The translations under genes and the position numbers were made by a program. A model generated the notes under the pieces. The model did no database searches. It was given only the letters and a program-made list of their open reading frames with translations, and was not told the origin of the DNA. Below are positions 39,544 through 49,788 of a stretch of 64,000 bases of DNA, in pieces. How positions within the stretch are numbered: position 1 is the stretch's first letter; every line of letters starts with the position of its first letter. The DNA comes from Salinicola endophyticus (lineage in GTDB: Bacteria; Pseudomonadota; Gammaproteobacteria; Pseudomonadales; Halomonadaceae), in contig NZ_PZJO01000003.1 in assembly GCF_003206575.1 (NCBI RefSeq), forward strand, positions 530,436-594,435. The letters run 5' to 3'.

Positions 39544-40945
39544 GCTGGGCCTCCTGAAGCGCGTCGAGGGCCGTGCGGGCGCGGCTGGCCGCGGCGCGCA
39601 CCTGATCCGGAGCGGTACCGCCGATATGGTTGCGCGCCGCCACCGAGCCTTCCAGGGTCAGCACCTCGAAGACGTCTGCGCCGATGGTGGTGGAGAAGCG
39701 CTGGAGCTCGTCGAGGGACATCTCGGAGAGATCCTTGCCCGACTCGATGCCGTAGGCCACCGCCTTGCCGACGATCTCGTGGGCATCGCGGAAGGCCACC
39801 CCGGCGCGTACCAGGTAGTCGGCCAGGTCGGTGGCGGTGGAGAAGCCGCGGCGCGCCGCTTCGAGCATGTTGGCGCGCTTGGCGCGCAGCGCCGGCGCCA
39901 TGTCGGCGAAGGCGCGCAGGCAGCCCTTGACCGTGTCGAGGGTGTCGAACAGCGGCTCCTTGTCCTCCTGATTGTCCTTGTTGTAGGCCAGCGGCTGCGA
40001 CTTCATCAGCGTCAGCAGGCTCATCAGGTGGCCATAGACGCGGCCGGTCTTGCCGCGCACCAGCTCGGGCACGTCCGGGTTCTTCTTCTGCGGCATGATC
40101 GAGGAGCCGGTGCAGAAGCGGTCGGGAAGATCGACGAAGTCGAACTGGGCGCTGGCCCACAGCACCATCTCTTCGCTCATGCGCGACATGTGCATCAGCA
40201 GGATGCTGGCGAAGGCGGTGAACTCGATCGCGAAGTCGCGATCGCTGACCGCGTCCAGCGAGTTCTCCGCCGGGCGCTCGAAGCCGAGCAGCTCGGCGGT
40301 GACGTGGCGGTCGATCGGGTAGGTGGTGCCGGCCAGGGCCGCGGCACCCAGCGGCAGCACGTTGACCCGCTTGCGGCAGTCGTAGAGACGCTCGTGGTCG
40401 CGGGCGAGCATCTCCTGCCACGCCAGCAGGTGGTGGCCGAAGGTCACCGGCTGCGCGGTCTGCAGGTGGGTGAAGCCGGGCATGATGGTGTCGGCTTCGG
40501 CTTCGGCGAGTTCGATCAGGCCGCGTCGCAGGCGCGCCAGCTCCGCCGCCACGGCGTCGATCTCGTCGCGCAGGTAGAGGCGGATGTCGGTGGCGATCTG
40601 GTCGTTGCGCGAGCGTCCGGTGTGCAGCTTCTTGCCGGTAATGCCGATCTTGTCGGTGAGCCGCGCTTCCACGTTCATGTGGATATCTTCCAGGTCGACC
40701 GACCACTCGATCTCGCCGCGCTCGATCTCGGCTTCGATCTCGCCCAGGCCCTGAATGATGCGATCACGCTCCGCCTCGGTCAGCACGCCGACCCGTGCCA
40801 GCATGGTGGCATGGGCCACGGAGCCGCGGATGTCGTGATGGTAGAGCCGCTTGTCGAAGGAGATCGAAGCGGTGAAGGCGGCGACGAATGCGTCGGTGGG
40901 CTCGCTGAAACGTCCGCCCCAGGATTGGTTGGTTGCCTGCGTCAT
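39533..40945 (-). CDS. argH: Argininosuccinate lyase ArgH
   Basis: 470 residues. Splits argininosuccinate to arginine and fumarate. Fumarase/lyase signature [16 protein letters not shown], plus [18 protein letters not shown] and [12 protein letters not shown]. Start at 40945 ([20 protein letters not shown]) fits the family; the frame is open far upstream without homology. First gene of the argH-lptM-lysA-dapF-DUF484-xerC-HAD run on the minus strand; divergent from hemC. Confidence 0.96.
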   Translation of the reverse strand: MTQATNQSWGGRFSEPTDAFVAAFTASISFDKRLYHHDIRGSVAHATMLARVGVLTEAERDRIIQGLGEIEAEIERGEIEWSVDLEDIHMNVEARLTDKIGITGKKLHTGRSRNDQIATDIRLYLRDEIDAVAAELARLRRGLIELAEAEADTIMPGFTHLQTAQPVTFGHHLLAWQEMLARDHERLYDCRKRVNVLPLGAAALAGTTYPIDRHVTAELLGFERPAENSLDAVSDRDFAIEFTAFASILLMHMSRMSEEMVLWASAQFDFVDLPDRFCTGSSIMPQKKNPDVPELVRGKTGRVYGHLMSLLTLMKSQPLAYNKDNQEDKEPLFDTLDTVKGCLRAFADMAPALRAKRANMLEAARRGFSTATDLADYLVRAGVAFRDAHEIVGKAVAYGIESGKDLSEMSLDELQRFSTTIGADVFEVLTLEGSVAARNHIGGTAPDQVRAAASRARTALDALQEAQHVA

Positions 40946-41225
40946 CGAATACGAACTCTGCCTAGGTTGACCGGGTATGGGTGCCGGGTGGCCGGGTGTG
41001 ATCGCGGGTCGCGCATGGCGCGCGCGGGCCGGCGAAACGCTGTCTGGAGTGTACCAGAGTCGTGGCCGCGTGGGACGGGGGCGAGCGCCGCCGGGGCCAG
41101 GTCGAGGGGGCGTGATTTTTCCTGGCAGGGTGACTGCTTTATCATGCCTACAAGGTTCGTGCCGACGAACGTACACCCCGCGGCGGGTGGTCTTTGCCCC
41201 CGCGCCCCAGACTTCGGAGACCCGC

Positions 41226-42167
41226 GTGCTCGACGCTAACAGATTGAGAATCGCCACCCGCAAGAGTGCGCTGGCGCTATGGCAGGCCGAACACGTCAAG
41301 GCGCTGCTGGCGCAGCAGCACCCGCATCTGGAGATCGAACTGGTGCCGCTCTCCACGCGCGGCGACAAGATCCTCGACACGCCGCTGGCCAAGATCGGCG
41401 GCAAGGCGCTGTTCGTCAAGGAGCTGGAGGAGGCGATGCTCGATGGCCGCGCCGATCTCGCCGTGCACTCGATGAAGGATGTGCCGATGCACTTCCCCGA
41501 CGGCCTGGGGCTGTCGGTGATTCTCGAAAGCGGGGCGCCGACCGACGCCTTCGTCTCCAACACCTACGCTAGTGTCGATGCCCTGCCCCAGGGGGCCCGG
41601 GTCGGCACCTCCAGCCTGCGCCGCGGGCTGCAGGTGGCCGCGCGGCGCCCGGATCTGGAGGTGCTGCCGCTGCGTGGCAATGTCCAGACCCGCCTGGGCA
41701 AGCTCGATGCCGGTGATTTCGAGGCGATCATTCTGGCCACCGCCGGGCTCCAGCGTCTGCAGCTGGGTGAGCGGATCACCGCCGAACTGTCGCCGGAGGA
41801 GAGCCTGCCCGCCTGCGGCCAGGGCGCACTGGGCATCGAATGCCGCCATGACGATGCCGATCTGGTGGCGCTGCTGGCGACCCTGGATCACGGCCCCACG
41901 GCGACCCGGGTGCGCGCCGAGCGCGCCATGAACACGCGTCTCGATGGTGGTTGCCAGGTGCCGATCGGCGGCTATGCGGTACTCGAGAACGATGGCGACA
42001 CCCTGTGGCTGCGTGGGCTCGTCGGGCATCCGGATGGCTCCCAGGTGCTGCGCGCCGAGGGGCGCGGCTCGGCGATGGAGCCGGAGGCGCTGGGTATCCG
42101 CATTGCCGAGTCGCTGCTGGAGCAGGGCGCTGGCGATATTCTGGCCGAGGTCTACGGGAGCGCCTGA
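41226..42167 (+). CDS. hemC: Porphobilinogen deaminase HemC
   Basis: 313 residues. Polymerises four porphobilinogens to hydroxymethylbilane. [14 protein letters not shown] at the start, [17 protein letters not shown] and the cofactor cysteine in [11 protein letters not shown]. The start is probably GTG 41226, with CGGAGA seven bases ahead; no ATG fits. A possible -10 (TATCAT near 41140) lies upstream in the region divergent from argH. Overlaps hemD by one base. Confidence 0.94.
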   Translation: MLDANRLRIATRKSALALWQAEHVKALLAQQHPHLEIELVPLSTRGDKILDTPLAKIGGKALFVKELEEAMLDGRADLAVHSMKDVPMHFPDGLGLSVILESGAPTDAFVSNTYASVDALPQGARVGTSSLRRGLQVAARRPDLEVLPLRGNVQTRLGKLDAGDFEAIILATAGLQRLQLGERITAELSPEESLPACGQGALGIECRHDDADLVALLATLDHGPTATRVRAERAMNTRLDGGCQVPIGGYAVLENDGDTLWLRGLVGHPDGSQVLRAEGRGSAMEPEALGIRIAESLLEQGAGDILAEVYGSA

Positions 42168-42916
42168 TGGCTGCCCGGGTCCTGATCACGCGCCCCGGCG
42201 AGCGTGGCGCGGTGCTGGCCCAGGCCCTGCGCGCGGCCGGCTGCGAGCCGGTGGCGCTCGAGGTGCTGGCGTTCGAGCCACTGCCGCTGGCCCATGCCGC
42301 GCGCGCGCTGGTGCTCGATCTCGACGCTTTTCAGGGCATCATCGTGGTGAGTCCGCAGGCGGCCGTATCTCTGGCCGAGGCGATTGCGTCATACTGGCCG
42401 CAGCTACCCCAGCGGCTACGCTTCTATGCAGTGGGGCAGGCTACGGCGGCAACCCTGCATCAGGAGCTTGGGGTGCCCTGCGTGCTGCCCCCGGCGGGGG
42501 CCGGCGAGCATAGCGAGGGGTTGCTCGATACGCCGTCGCTGCGGGCGGTGGCGGGCAAGCGACTGCTGCTGGCCCGCGGTGAGGGCGGTCGCGAGGTGCT
42601 GGCCGAGCAGTTGACGGCGCGCGGCGCGATGCTCGACACGCTGACGCTCTACCGCCGCTGCTACCGCCCGCCGGCGCCCCCGGCGGCGACCTGGCTGGCC
42701 CAGGGCGACTATGCGGCGCTGGTGGTGACCAGCGGGGAAATATTGCAACATCTGGCCACCGGGTGTGGCCCGATAGCGTTGAACCAACCGCTAATCGTCT
42801 CGAGTGGACGGTTGGCTACACTGGCGAGACAGCTGGGATTCGGCTCGCTTCACGTGGCGTCCGGGCCTACGCCGGAGGCGCTGGCTGCGGCGGTGACTGC
42901 GCTGCGCGCGAGCTGA
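42167..42916 (+). CDS. hemD: Uroporphyrinogen-III synthase HemD
   Basis: 249 residues. Closes hydroxymethylbilane to uroporphyrinogen III. Low-conservation family; recognised by VLITRPGERGAVLAQALRAAG, GIIVVSPQAAVSL, FYAVGQATAATL, RGEGGREVLAEQL, and VVTSGEILQHL. Position directly after hemC (TGATG overlap) makes the call firm. Confidence 0.92.
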   Translation: MAARVLITRPGERGAVLAQALRAAGCEPVALEVLAFEPLPLAHAARALVLDLDAFQGIIVVSPQAAVSLAEAIASYWPQLPQRLRFYAVGQATAATLHQELGVPCVLPPAGAGEHSEGLLDTPSLRAVAGKRLLLARGEGGREVLAEQLTARGAMLDTLTLYRRCYRPPAPPAATWLAQGDYAALVVTSGEILQHLATGCGPIALNQPLIVSSGRLATLARQLGFGSLHVASGPTPEALAAAVTALRAS

Positions 42917-43056
42917 TCTCGCGTGTTCGGTGGGGCCGGCCTTCCGGCCCGCCGCCCAGGGCCGGTTCGATCCTGCTCCGATGGCACCGTCGCCAACCCG
43001 ACGCGCCGTCCGGGCGCCACCTTCGATCAGGGTGATCACGAGTAAAGGCAGCGTAG

Positions 43057-44622
43057 ATGAGCAAGCAACGAAACGATCAACAACCGCAGTCGGCCACCGC
43101 TTCCGGCAATCAGGCCGACGGCGACGCTCGGAAAGCCGAGCAGGACAAGACCGCTTCGTCGACTGCCGCGTCGACACCCGAGACCACCAGCGCTGCCGAT
43201 ACCGCCGAGCGTACCGATCCGGTCAAGCCGGACGTGACCCGGCCGGATGCCAGCGGCGAACCCAGCACCTCCCGCACCAGTGGCAAGGCCGCCAGCGCCG
43301 CCAAGAACGAGACGGCTCCTGCCGGCGATGGCCAGGCCGACACGACCCAGAACGCGGGTGCCAAGACTGCCGGCGCCAAGAGTGATGGCCCCAAGACCGC
43401 TGGCGCCGGTAGCCAAGGCAGTGGTGGCAAGCGCGACGCCGCCAAGAGCCAGGACAAGGCGAGCGCCAGGTCGGCCAAGTCCAGCGGGCCGCTGTCGCGT
43501 GACGGCGGCGGTGCACCGCCATCGGGTGCCAAGCCCGTCGGCAGTGGCGGTAGCAGCGGTGGCGGGAAGGGCGGCAAGCTCGGACTGCTGGCGCTGATCC
43601 TGGTCATCGTGCTGGCGGTCGCGGTGGCGGCCATCGGCTACCGCGGCTGGCAACTGCTGCAGCAACAGCAGCAGAAGCTGGATCAGGTCCAGTCCAACCG
43701 CGGCGCCATCGACGATCTGCGCTCGCGCGTCGGCGACCTCGACCAGAACCGCCAGCAGTCGCTGAAGATGATGCGCGGCGAGTTCGATCAGTATCGCCAG
43801 AGCCTCGACAAGACGCTGGACAAGGTGCTCGCGGAGCTGGCCAAGCAGCAGCAGGCCGACCCGCGCGAGTGGCTCCACGCCGAAGCCGAATATCTGCTGC
43901 GGCTGGCCAATCAGCGGCTGCAGCTGGAGCGCGACGTGCCCGGCGCCAAGGCGCTGCTCAACGCCGCCGATGCGCGCCTGCGCGATGCCGACAACCCGGC
44001 GCTGGTACCGATCCGCCGCGCGATCCAGTCGGAGCTGGCGGCGCTCGACTCGGTGCCGGTGATCGACCGCACCGGCATCTACCTGGCGCTGATGGCGCAG
44101 CAGGAGCAGCTGGCACGCCTGCCGCTGAAGCAGGACATCGAGCAGATCGCCGCCGGCAAGGGCGACGCCCAGCCCAGCGGTGGCTGGCGCGATCAGCTCG
44201 CCACTCTGGGGCGTGAGCTCAAGGATCTGGTCACCGTGCGTCGCCACGACCAGCCGCTGGAGGCGCTGATCACCCCGGAGCAGGAGTCCTACCTGCGCCA
44301 GAACGTGCGCATGCTGCTGGAACAGGCGCAGCTGGCGCTGCTCAAGGCCGAGCCCAAGCTCTACCAGGCCAGCCTGGGCAAGGCGATCGAACTGATCAAG
44401 GGCTACTACGACACCGACAATCAGGGTGTCGAGAATGCCCTCGACAAGCTCTCTTCGCTGCGTGACGAGAACGTGCGTCCGGAGCTGCCGGACATCAGCC
44501 AGTCGTCGCAGCTGCTCAAGCAGTTCATCGAGAAGCGCTTCGGTAACGGCACGGGTAGCGGTAACGCGAACGGTGGCGGTCAGGCGACGCAGAACGGATC
44601 GGCACAGGGAGAGGGCGCATGA
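43057..44622 (+). CDS. hemX: HemX-type membrane protein
   Basis: 521 residues. About 170 residues of low-complexity Ser/Ala/Lys/Gly at the N-terminus precede one membrane segment (about 175-195, LGLLALILVIVLAVAVAAIG), a coiled coil (about 200-265) and a helical periplasmic domain with WLHAEAEYLLRLANQRL. Family members are often labelled uroporphyrin-III C-methyltransferase, but no methyltransferase motif is present, so that activity is not supported. Role in haem synthesis unproven. Overlaps hemY by ATGA. Confidence 0.9.
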   Translation: MSKQRNDQQPQSATASGNQADGDARKAEQDKTASSTAASTPETTSAADTAERTDPVKPDVTRPDASGEPSTSRTSGKAASAAKNETAPAGDGQADTTQNAGAKTAGAKSDGPKTAGAGSQGSGGKRDAAKSQDKASARSAKSSGPLSRDGGGAPPSGAKPVGSGGSSGGGKGGKLGLLALILVIVLAVAVAAIGYRGWQLLQQQQQKLDQVQSNRGAIDDLRSRVGDLDQNRQQSLKMMRGEFDQYRQSLDKTLDKVLAELAKQQQADPREWLHAEAEYLLRLANQRLQLERDVPGAKALLNAADARLRDADNPALVPIRRAIQSELAALDSVPVIDRTGIYLALMAQQEQLARLPLKQDIEQIAAGKGDAQPSGGWRDQLATLGRELKDLVTVRRHDQPLEALITPEQESYLRQNVRMLLEQAQLALLKAEPKLYQASLGKAIELIKGYYDTDNQGVENALDKLSSLRDENVRPELPDISQSSQLLKQFIEKRFGNGTGSGNANGGGQATQNGSAQGEGA

Positions 44623-45842
44623 GAAAGCTGATCCTGCTGATCGTCTTCGGTCTGGCGGTCGGCGCGCTGTTCGGGCAGCTGATGCAGTCGCTGCCGGGGT
44701 ACTGGTTCGTCCGCGTCGGTGACACCTCGATCCAGACCTCATTCTGGTTCGGTTGCGTGCTGCTGCTGATCGCCTTCCTGGTGCTGCACTTCGGCCTGCG
44801 CGCGCTGATGCGCCTGCGCCGGCCGATGAGCCGGCTCAAGGTGTGGAACAGCCGCACTCGCCACCGCACCGCCATGAAGCGCACCGTGCGTGGCCTGGTG
44901 GCGCTGGCCGAGGGGCGCTGGAAGCGTGCCGAAAAGGCCTTGACCAAGGCCGCCGATGACTCCGGCACGCCGCTGGTCAACTATCTCTCGGCAGCCCTGG
45001 CGGCGCACTATCAGGGCCGCTACGAGCAGGCCGACGTGCTGCTCAAGCGCGCCCACCACAGCACCGAGGGCGCCGATACCGCGGTCGGCCTGGTGCAGGC
45101 GCAACTGATGCTCGACCGGCAGCAGTTCGAGGAGGCGCTGGCCACTCTGACCCGTCTCGAGCAGCAGCTACCGGAGCATCCGCAGGTGCTCAAGCTGCTC
45201 AAGCAGGCCTATCTCAGCGTCAACGACTGGGACGGCCTGCGCCGGCTGCTGCCGCGGCTCGACAAGCATCACCTGATCACCGACGACGAGCGCCGCGAAC
45301 TCGAGCAGCGCGCCAATCGCGAGCTGCTGATCCACGCTGCCCAGCAGGAGGGCAATCTGCAGCGGGTGCGCTCGCTATGGGCGGACATGCCCGATGCACT
45401 GCGCAGCGACGTCGAGCTGGTCCTGCTCTACAGCGATGCGCTGATCAAGGGCGGCGAGGAGGGCGACGCCGAGCGCCTGCTGCGCAACGCCCTGAAAGAG
45501 CACTGGGACACGCGTCTGGTACTGCGCTACGGCCTGCTCAATGTCGATGCCGCGCGCCAGCTGGCGTATGCCGAGAAGTGGCTGCAGGAGCGGCCCAACG
45601 ACCCCGATCTGCTGCTCACCCTGGGCCGGCTGTCGCTGCGCAACGCCTACTGGGGCAAGGCGCAGGAGTACTTCGAGGCGAGCCAGCGCCAGCGCCCGAG
45701 CGGGGTGGTGTGTGCGGAGCTGGCGCGGCTGTATGCCAACCTCGGTGACCACAGCAAGAGCCAGCTCTACTATCGGCAGAGCGTCACGCTGCTGGACAAG
45801 TCGCTGCCGGCGCTGCCGCAGCCCAGCGACGTGACGCGCTGA
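44619..45842 (+). CDS. hemY: HemY-type membrane TPR protein
   Basis: 407 residues. Two membrane segments at the N-terminus (about 4-22 and 42-62) and then tetratricopeptide-like helical repeats (AEGRWKRAEKALTKAADD, ALAAHYQGRYEQADVLLKRA, LERPNDPDLLLTLGRLSLRN). This is the proteobacterial HemY found after hemX, not the Bacillus protoporphyrinogen oxidase of the same name. Function unknown; suggested to organise haem enzymes. Ends with a terminator. Confidence 0.92.
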   Translation: MRKLILLIVFGLAVGALFGQLMQSLPGYWFVRVGDTSIQTSFWFGCVLLLIAFLVLHFGLRALMRLRRPMSRLKVWNSRTRHRTAMKRTVRGLVALAEGRWKRAEKALTKAADDSGTPLVNYLSAALAAHYQGRYEQADVLLKRAHHSTEGADTAVGLVQAQLMLDRQQFEEALATLTRLEQQLPEHPQVLKLLKQAYLSVNDWDGLRRLLPRLDKHHLITDDERRELEQRANRELLIHAAQQEGNLQRVRSLWADMPDALRSDVELVLLYSDALIKGGEEGDAERLLRNALKEHWDTRLVLRYGLLNVDAARQLAYAEKWLQERPNDPDLLLTLGRLSLRNAYWGKAQEYFEASQRQRPSGVVCAELARLYANLGDHSKSQLYYRQSVTLLDKSLPALPQPSDVTR

Positions 45843-45865
45843 TCCCGGTCACCGATTGCTCTCCT

Positions 45866-45889
45866 GGGCGCCCGTGGGCGCCCTTTTTT
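45866..45889 (+). terminator. Terminator of the hemCDXY operon
   Basis: 7-bp stem GGGCGCC (45866-45872) with GGCGCCC (45877-45883), followed by six T. Confidence 0.9.
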
Positions 45890-45921
45890 ATCGCCGCGAG
45901 GCGCTCACCAGAGGAGTTGGC

Positions 45922-46833
45922 ATGCACTACGGCATCGATGTCGGCGGTACCAAGATCGAACTCGGGGTCTTCGACTCCCAGTGGCAGCGGCTTGCCACCT
46001 GGCGCGAGGCGACTCCCGCGGCGGATGGTCCGGCACTGCTGGCGCGGCTGGCGGCGATGGTCGCCGTGGCCGATGCGCAGGGCGGCGCGCGTGGCACCCT
46101 GGGGCTCGGCCTGCCCGGTGTGATCGACGCCGGAGGGCGGCTCGTCGCCGCCAATCTGCCCGGCCTGCGTGAGCTACCGCTGGCGGCGTCACTCAGCGAG
46201 CACTTCGACCGCCCGGTGGCGTTCGACAACGACAGCCGCTGCTTCATTCTTTCGGAGGTCGGCCCCGGTGGTGCCGCTGCGGGCGAGCGCCACGCCTTCG
46301 GCGCGATCCTGGGTACCGGTGCCGGCGGTGGGGCGATCGTCGAGGGGCGGCTGCTCGGCGGGCACGGCGGCCTGGCCGGCGAATGGGGGCATCTCCCGCT
46401 CTCGGCGGCGGCGAGCGAGCGTTATCATCTACCGCGTCTGGCCTGTGGCTGTGGTCTGCACGGCTGTCTCGAGCGTTATATCTCCGGCCCGGGGCTGGTG
46501 ACGCTGTTCCGTCACTTCGGCGGCGAGGCGGAGCGTGCCGAGACCTGGTATGCCGCCTGGCAAGCGGGCGACCCCGCGGCGGAGCTGGCCCACCGCTGCC
46601 ATGTCGATCTGATCGGCGAGGCGTTGGCCAACGTCACCAAGCTGCTGGCCCCGGCGGCGATCGTGATCGGTGGCGGGCTCTCCACCCTGCCGGAAGTGGT
46701 CGCCGAGCTGCCGGCGGCGCTCGGGCGTCATCTCTTTCCTGGTGTGGCCATGCCGCGGGTGGTGGCCTCGCGCCTGGGCGCTGCCAGCGGCGTGCGCGGT
46801 GCCGCCATGCTGGGTGCCGGCGCCTCCGCCTAG
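45922..46833 (+). CDS. nagK: ROK-family N-acetylglucosamine kinase (NagK-like)
   Basis: 303 residues, the same length as E. coli NagK. ATP site GIDVGGTKIELGVFD (4-18), catalytic Asp104 in FDNDSRCF, GAILGTGAGGGAI, the sugar-specific GEWGH (153-157), the zinc site CGCGLHGCLE (175-184) and IVIGGGLS. Likely phosphorylates N-acetylglucosamine from cell-wall recycling; other hexoses are possible for ROK enzymes. GAGGAG before the ATG. The TAG stop opens a short repeat. Confidence 0.87.
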   Translation: MHYGIDVGGTKIELGVFDSQWQRLATWREATPAADGPALLARLAAMVAVADAQGGARGTLGLGLPGVIDAGGRLVAANLPGLRELPLAASLSEHFDRPVAFDNDSRCFILSEVGPGGAAAGERHAFGAILGTGAGGGAIVEGRLLGGHGGLAGEWGHLPLSAAASERYHLPRLACGCGLHGCLERYISGPGLVTLFRHFGGEAERAETWYAAWQAGDPAAELAHRCHVDLIGEALANVTKLLAPAAIVIGGGLSTLPEVVAELPAALGRHLFPGVAMPRVVASRLGAASGVRGAAMLGAGASA

Positions 46834-46884
46834 ACCCTGTCTGACCGGGAGGGCGCGCGTCGACCTGGCAGGCTGCGCCTGGCG
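46831..46884. repeat. Short relative of the dispersed repeat, overlapping the nagK stop codon
   Basis: Starts TAGACCCTGTCTGA at the nagK stop codon, matching the left end of foldback copy 2 (TAGACCATGTCTGA) at 13 of 14 bases and the element at 4119. GTCGAC through CTGGCG (46859-46884) matches 4137-4162 at 23 of 26 bases. Confidence 0.6.
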
Positions 46885-46944
46885 GTCACCTCGAGATCGC
46901 CGGCGCTTCCCCCTCAGGTCTGGCCCGTTGGTGTAACGCCTTGC

Positions 46945-46978
46945 ACAAAAAAGGCCGCCCCGAAGGGCGGCCTCTTTG
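46945..46978. terminator. Bidirectional terminator between nagK and the MscS gene
   Basis: 9-bp stem AGGCCGCCC (46952-46960) with GGGCGGCCT (46965-46973), loop CGAA. The minus-strand side has a run of seven T, so it mainly serves the channel gene; the plus side has CTTTGTTT. Confidence 0.88.
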
Positions 46979-46994
46979 TTTCACGTTGTCGCGT

Positions 46995-49439
46995 TCAGCG
47001 CGGATCGTCACCGGCATCGTCATCGACGTCGTCGTGGGTCGGTTTGTTGTGCGTGGCATCTTGCGACTCGGTGTCGGGCCGCTTCGCGCTCGAGGTCTCC
47101 TGGGCGGTGCCGGGAATGTCGCGTTTTTCATCGCGCAGCACGCGCACGTGGGCCGGCGGCGCCGAGCCATCCCGATCTTCACCGAAGTAGAGCGTGGTGT
47201 GCGGGAACGGGATCTCGATGCCCGCCTTGTCGAAGTAGAGCTTGACCAGGCGGTTGTAGGCGCGGCCCACGCCCCACTGGTCGCCCGGGGTGGTCTTGAT
47301 CACCACGCGGATATTGACCGAGCTGTCGGCCAGGGCGATCACGCCGGCCACGGTCATCGGCGCCAGCAGCTTGTGGCCGTGCTCTTCGCTCGCCTTGAGC
47401 TCCTCGAACGCCGCCTGCAGCTGCTCGATGGCGTAATCGATGTTCTCGCGGTAGGCGATGCCGTACTCGCCGACATGGTTGCCGTATTCACGCATGAAGT
47501 TGGACACCGTGCCCACCGACGAGAACGGCACGATATGGTAGGTACCGGAGAGGTCGCGGATTGCCACCGAGCGGATGCTGACGCGCTCGGCGGTGCCGGT
47601 GACGCCGCCCACGGAGACCACGTCGCCGGTGTTCATGGCGTTCTCGAGCTGGATGAAGATCCCGGTGATGACGTCCTGGACCAGCTTCTGGGCACCGAAA
47701 CCGATGGCCAGACCCAGTACCCCGGCGCCGGCGATCAGCGGGCCGATGTTGATGCCGATCTGCGACAGCACGATCATCACCGTCATGATGATCAGGGTGA
47801 TCGCCAGAGCGTTGCGGAACAGGCTCATCAGGGTCTGGGCGCGGGCGGTCGGGGCGCCGCCGCCGGTTTCCGGATTGAGATAGTTCTCGATCAGGCTCGC
47901 CAGGCCGATCCACACGATGGCAGCCATGGCCAGGATCAGCAGCACCTGGATCACCGCGGCGACGGTGTGCGCGCCGGCTTCGCTGGCGTACCAGGCGGCC
48001 AGGTCGAAGGCGCCCCAGGCATCCAGGGTGTAAAGCGCCACCGCGATCAGGATGATGATCCGGATCACCTTGAGGAAGCTCGGCACATAGGCGTTGAGCC
48101 GGCCCTCGAGCATCGGCAGGCGTCGGCGCAGCTCATCGGAGAGCGTGATGCGCCGCCCGATCAACTGGGTCAGCAGACCCGAGACCAGCATGCCGATACC
48201 GATGTAGAGGATCGTCTTCAGAGTGGCGATCAGCACGAACGGCAGGGCGGTTTCCGGATGCAGCAGGGTCACCCCGAACACCATCAACGCATAGAGAATG
48301 GCAAGGATGTGCCACACCCCGGCCAGCATCCGCAGGGCGACGCGGGAGGCGGCCATGCCCGCCTGCTCCGCCTTGCCCAGGATCAGGTCACGCACCGCGA
48401 GGCGCTTCTTGAGGATCACGGTCATCGCCGCGAGCAGGGCGATCAGCATGATCAGCACGCTGATGACCTTGCCGAAGGCCGGCGACAGGTTGAGGTTCAG
48501 AATCGGCACCACGACCAGCATGCCGTAGCCGACGAAGCCGGCCAGGCTGGCCAGGAAGCCGTTGCAGTAGCGTGCCTGGGCGGCGCTGATGGGCACCAGG
48601 CGCAGGCCTTCGTGGCTGGAGGCGAACAGTATGCGCAGCGCGCACTTGAACAGTTCGATCATCAGGAAGGCGTTGAGGAACAGCGAGAAGCGCGTGCTCA
48701 AGGTGCCGCTCTCGCCGACCAGGAAGGTGGCGACGAGGTTGCCGGCGACATAGGCGAGCGCCACCACCACCACGTCGACCACGGCGGCCAGGATCACGCC
48801 GACGATCACCCGCAGCAGATGCCCGCGCCCTTCACCCTGTAGCGACCAGCGGCTGAAGCGGTTGAACAGCGGTCCGGCGATGCCACGCAGCACGAAGAAG
48901 GCGCCCACGGTGGCGACGATCACCATGCCCAGCTCCAGCGCGGCATCGAGGAAGTCGCTCAGGCTGAAGGCGGGGCCGCTGCTGGCGGCAGCGTCGCCGC
49001 TGGCGAAGAAGCCGCTGACCAGCGCCGCCACGGCGGTGAACTGACCGCCGATGTCATCGGCGAAAGCGCTGGTGATATGCGCCATGCGGCGCGGAAAGGA
49101 GGCGATTTCGGCGCTCTCGGTGCTTTTGGCGCTGTCGCCGGAGGCCTGGCTGGCGCTCGCTTCAGCGGGCGCGCTGCCCTGGGACTCACTGGCGCCGGCC
49201 CGGGGCTGCTCGGCGGCGAGCTTGCGCAGCTGATCGATCAACGCCTGACGCGACTGCGGATTCTCCAACAGGTCGGCCATCGTCGAGTAGGCCGGCCCTT
49301 CCTGGGCCTGCTGCTCGGTGGGCGCGCTCGACGACTCACCCGAGCCGGCGCTCTGTTGTGCCATCAGCGGGGCTGCAAAAAACAGCAGTATCAAGAGTAG
49401 CCAGCGGCTCGGCCAGCGATCGGGGCGAGGGGTGGGCAC
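46995..49439 (-). CDS. Large MscS-family mechanosensitive channel (YbiO-like)
   Basis: 814 residues. Signal peptide (1-27, ends PLMA-Q), a Q/S/A-rich periplasmic region to about 100, about ten membrane segments, and the MscS pore and beta domain near 560-720: LIAGAGVLGLAIGFGAQKLVQDVITGIFIQLENAMNTGDVV, then a C-terminal alpha/beta domain with IEIPFPHTTLYF and an acidic tail. It should release solutes during hypo-osmotic shock, relevant to a salt-adapted organism. The start is GTG at 49439, with a perfect AAGGAGG upstream. Confidence 0.9.
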   Translation of the reverse strand: MPTPRPDRWPSRWLLLILLFFAAPLMAQQSAGSGESSSAPTEQQAQEGPAYSTMADLLENPQSRQALIDQLRKLAAEQPRAGASESQGSAPAEASASQASGDSAKSTESAEIASFPRRMAHITSAFADDIGGQFTAVAALVSGFFASGDAAASSGPAFSLSDFLDAALELGMVIVATVGAFFVLRGIAGPLFNRFSRWSLQGEGRGHLLRVIVGVILAAVVDVVVVALAYVAGNLVATFLVGESGTLSTRFSLFLNAFLMIELFKCALRILFASSHEGLRLVPISAAQARYCNGFLASLAGFVGYGMLVVVPILNLNLSPAFGKVISVLIMLIALLAAMTVILKKRLAVRDLILGKAEQAGMAASRVALRMLAGVWHILAILYALMVFGVTLLHPETALPFVLIATLKTILYIGIGMLVSGLLTQLIGRRITLSDELRRRLPMLEGRLNAYVPSFLKVIRIIILIAVALYTLDAWGAFDLAAWYASEAGAHTVAAVIQVLLILAMAAIVWIGLASLIENYLNPETGGGAPTARAQTLMSLFRNALAITLIIMTVMIVLSQIGINIGPLIAGAGVLGLAIGFGAQKLVQDVITGIFIQLENAMNTGDVVSVGGVTGTAERVSIRSVAIRDLSGTYHIVPFSSVGTVSNFMREYGNHVGEYGIAYRENIDYAIEQLQAAFEELKASEEHGHKLLAPMTVAGVIALADSSVNIRVVIKTTPGDQWGVGRAYNRLVKLYFDKAGIEIPFPHTTLYFGEDRDGSAPPAHVRVLRDEKRDIPGTAQETSSAKRPDTESQDATHNKPTHDDVDDDAGDDPR

Positions 49440-49788
49440 GCTTCAACCTCCTTGTCTGAAGGGCAGGGTCATAAGGGCTGTGTCTCAAGGGCCATGTCGT
49501 CAGGCCAGAGCGGTGAACGGATGTTCGCGCAGCGCGCGACGACGGCCGGCATCCAGCTTAAACATCCTTAGGGTAACATTTTATCGTCACACGGAAATTC
49601 AGTCGTCGCCGGACCTCTTTGAGGCTAGTCCATCCGTGCCCGCTGGCCACTGGTGGTGGCGATGGGACTGGACAAGACGCGATTCTTTGCCACGCTCAGT
49701 CGAGCCGTCGGCTCGGATGCCGTCGCGCTGTCTCCTCCAACCTCAAGTCTGGTGCCAGCCTTCGCTGGTGCCCCGTCAGGGATCGATC
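49440..49788. other. Divergent intergenic region upstream of the MscS gene
   Basis: 349 bases. Apart from the ribosome site of the MscS gene, I see three loosely alike stretches starting AAGGGC (near 49458, 49474 and 49488) and no clear promoter boxes. The stretch at 49555-49625 is less GC-rich and may hold promoters for either side. Confidence 0.4.

Noticed and set aside
42934-42956. GC hairpin (GGGCCGG/CCGGCCC-like) between hemD and hemX as a terminator
   Set aside because: No T-tract on either side and the hem genes appear to be one operon; left as an unassigned hairpin.
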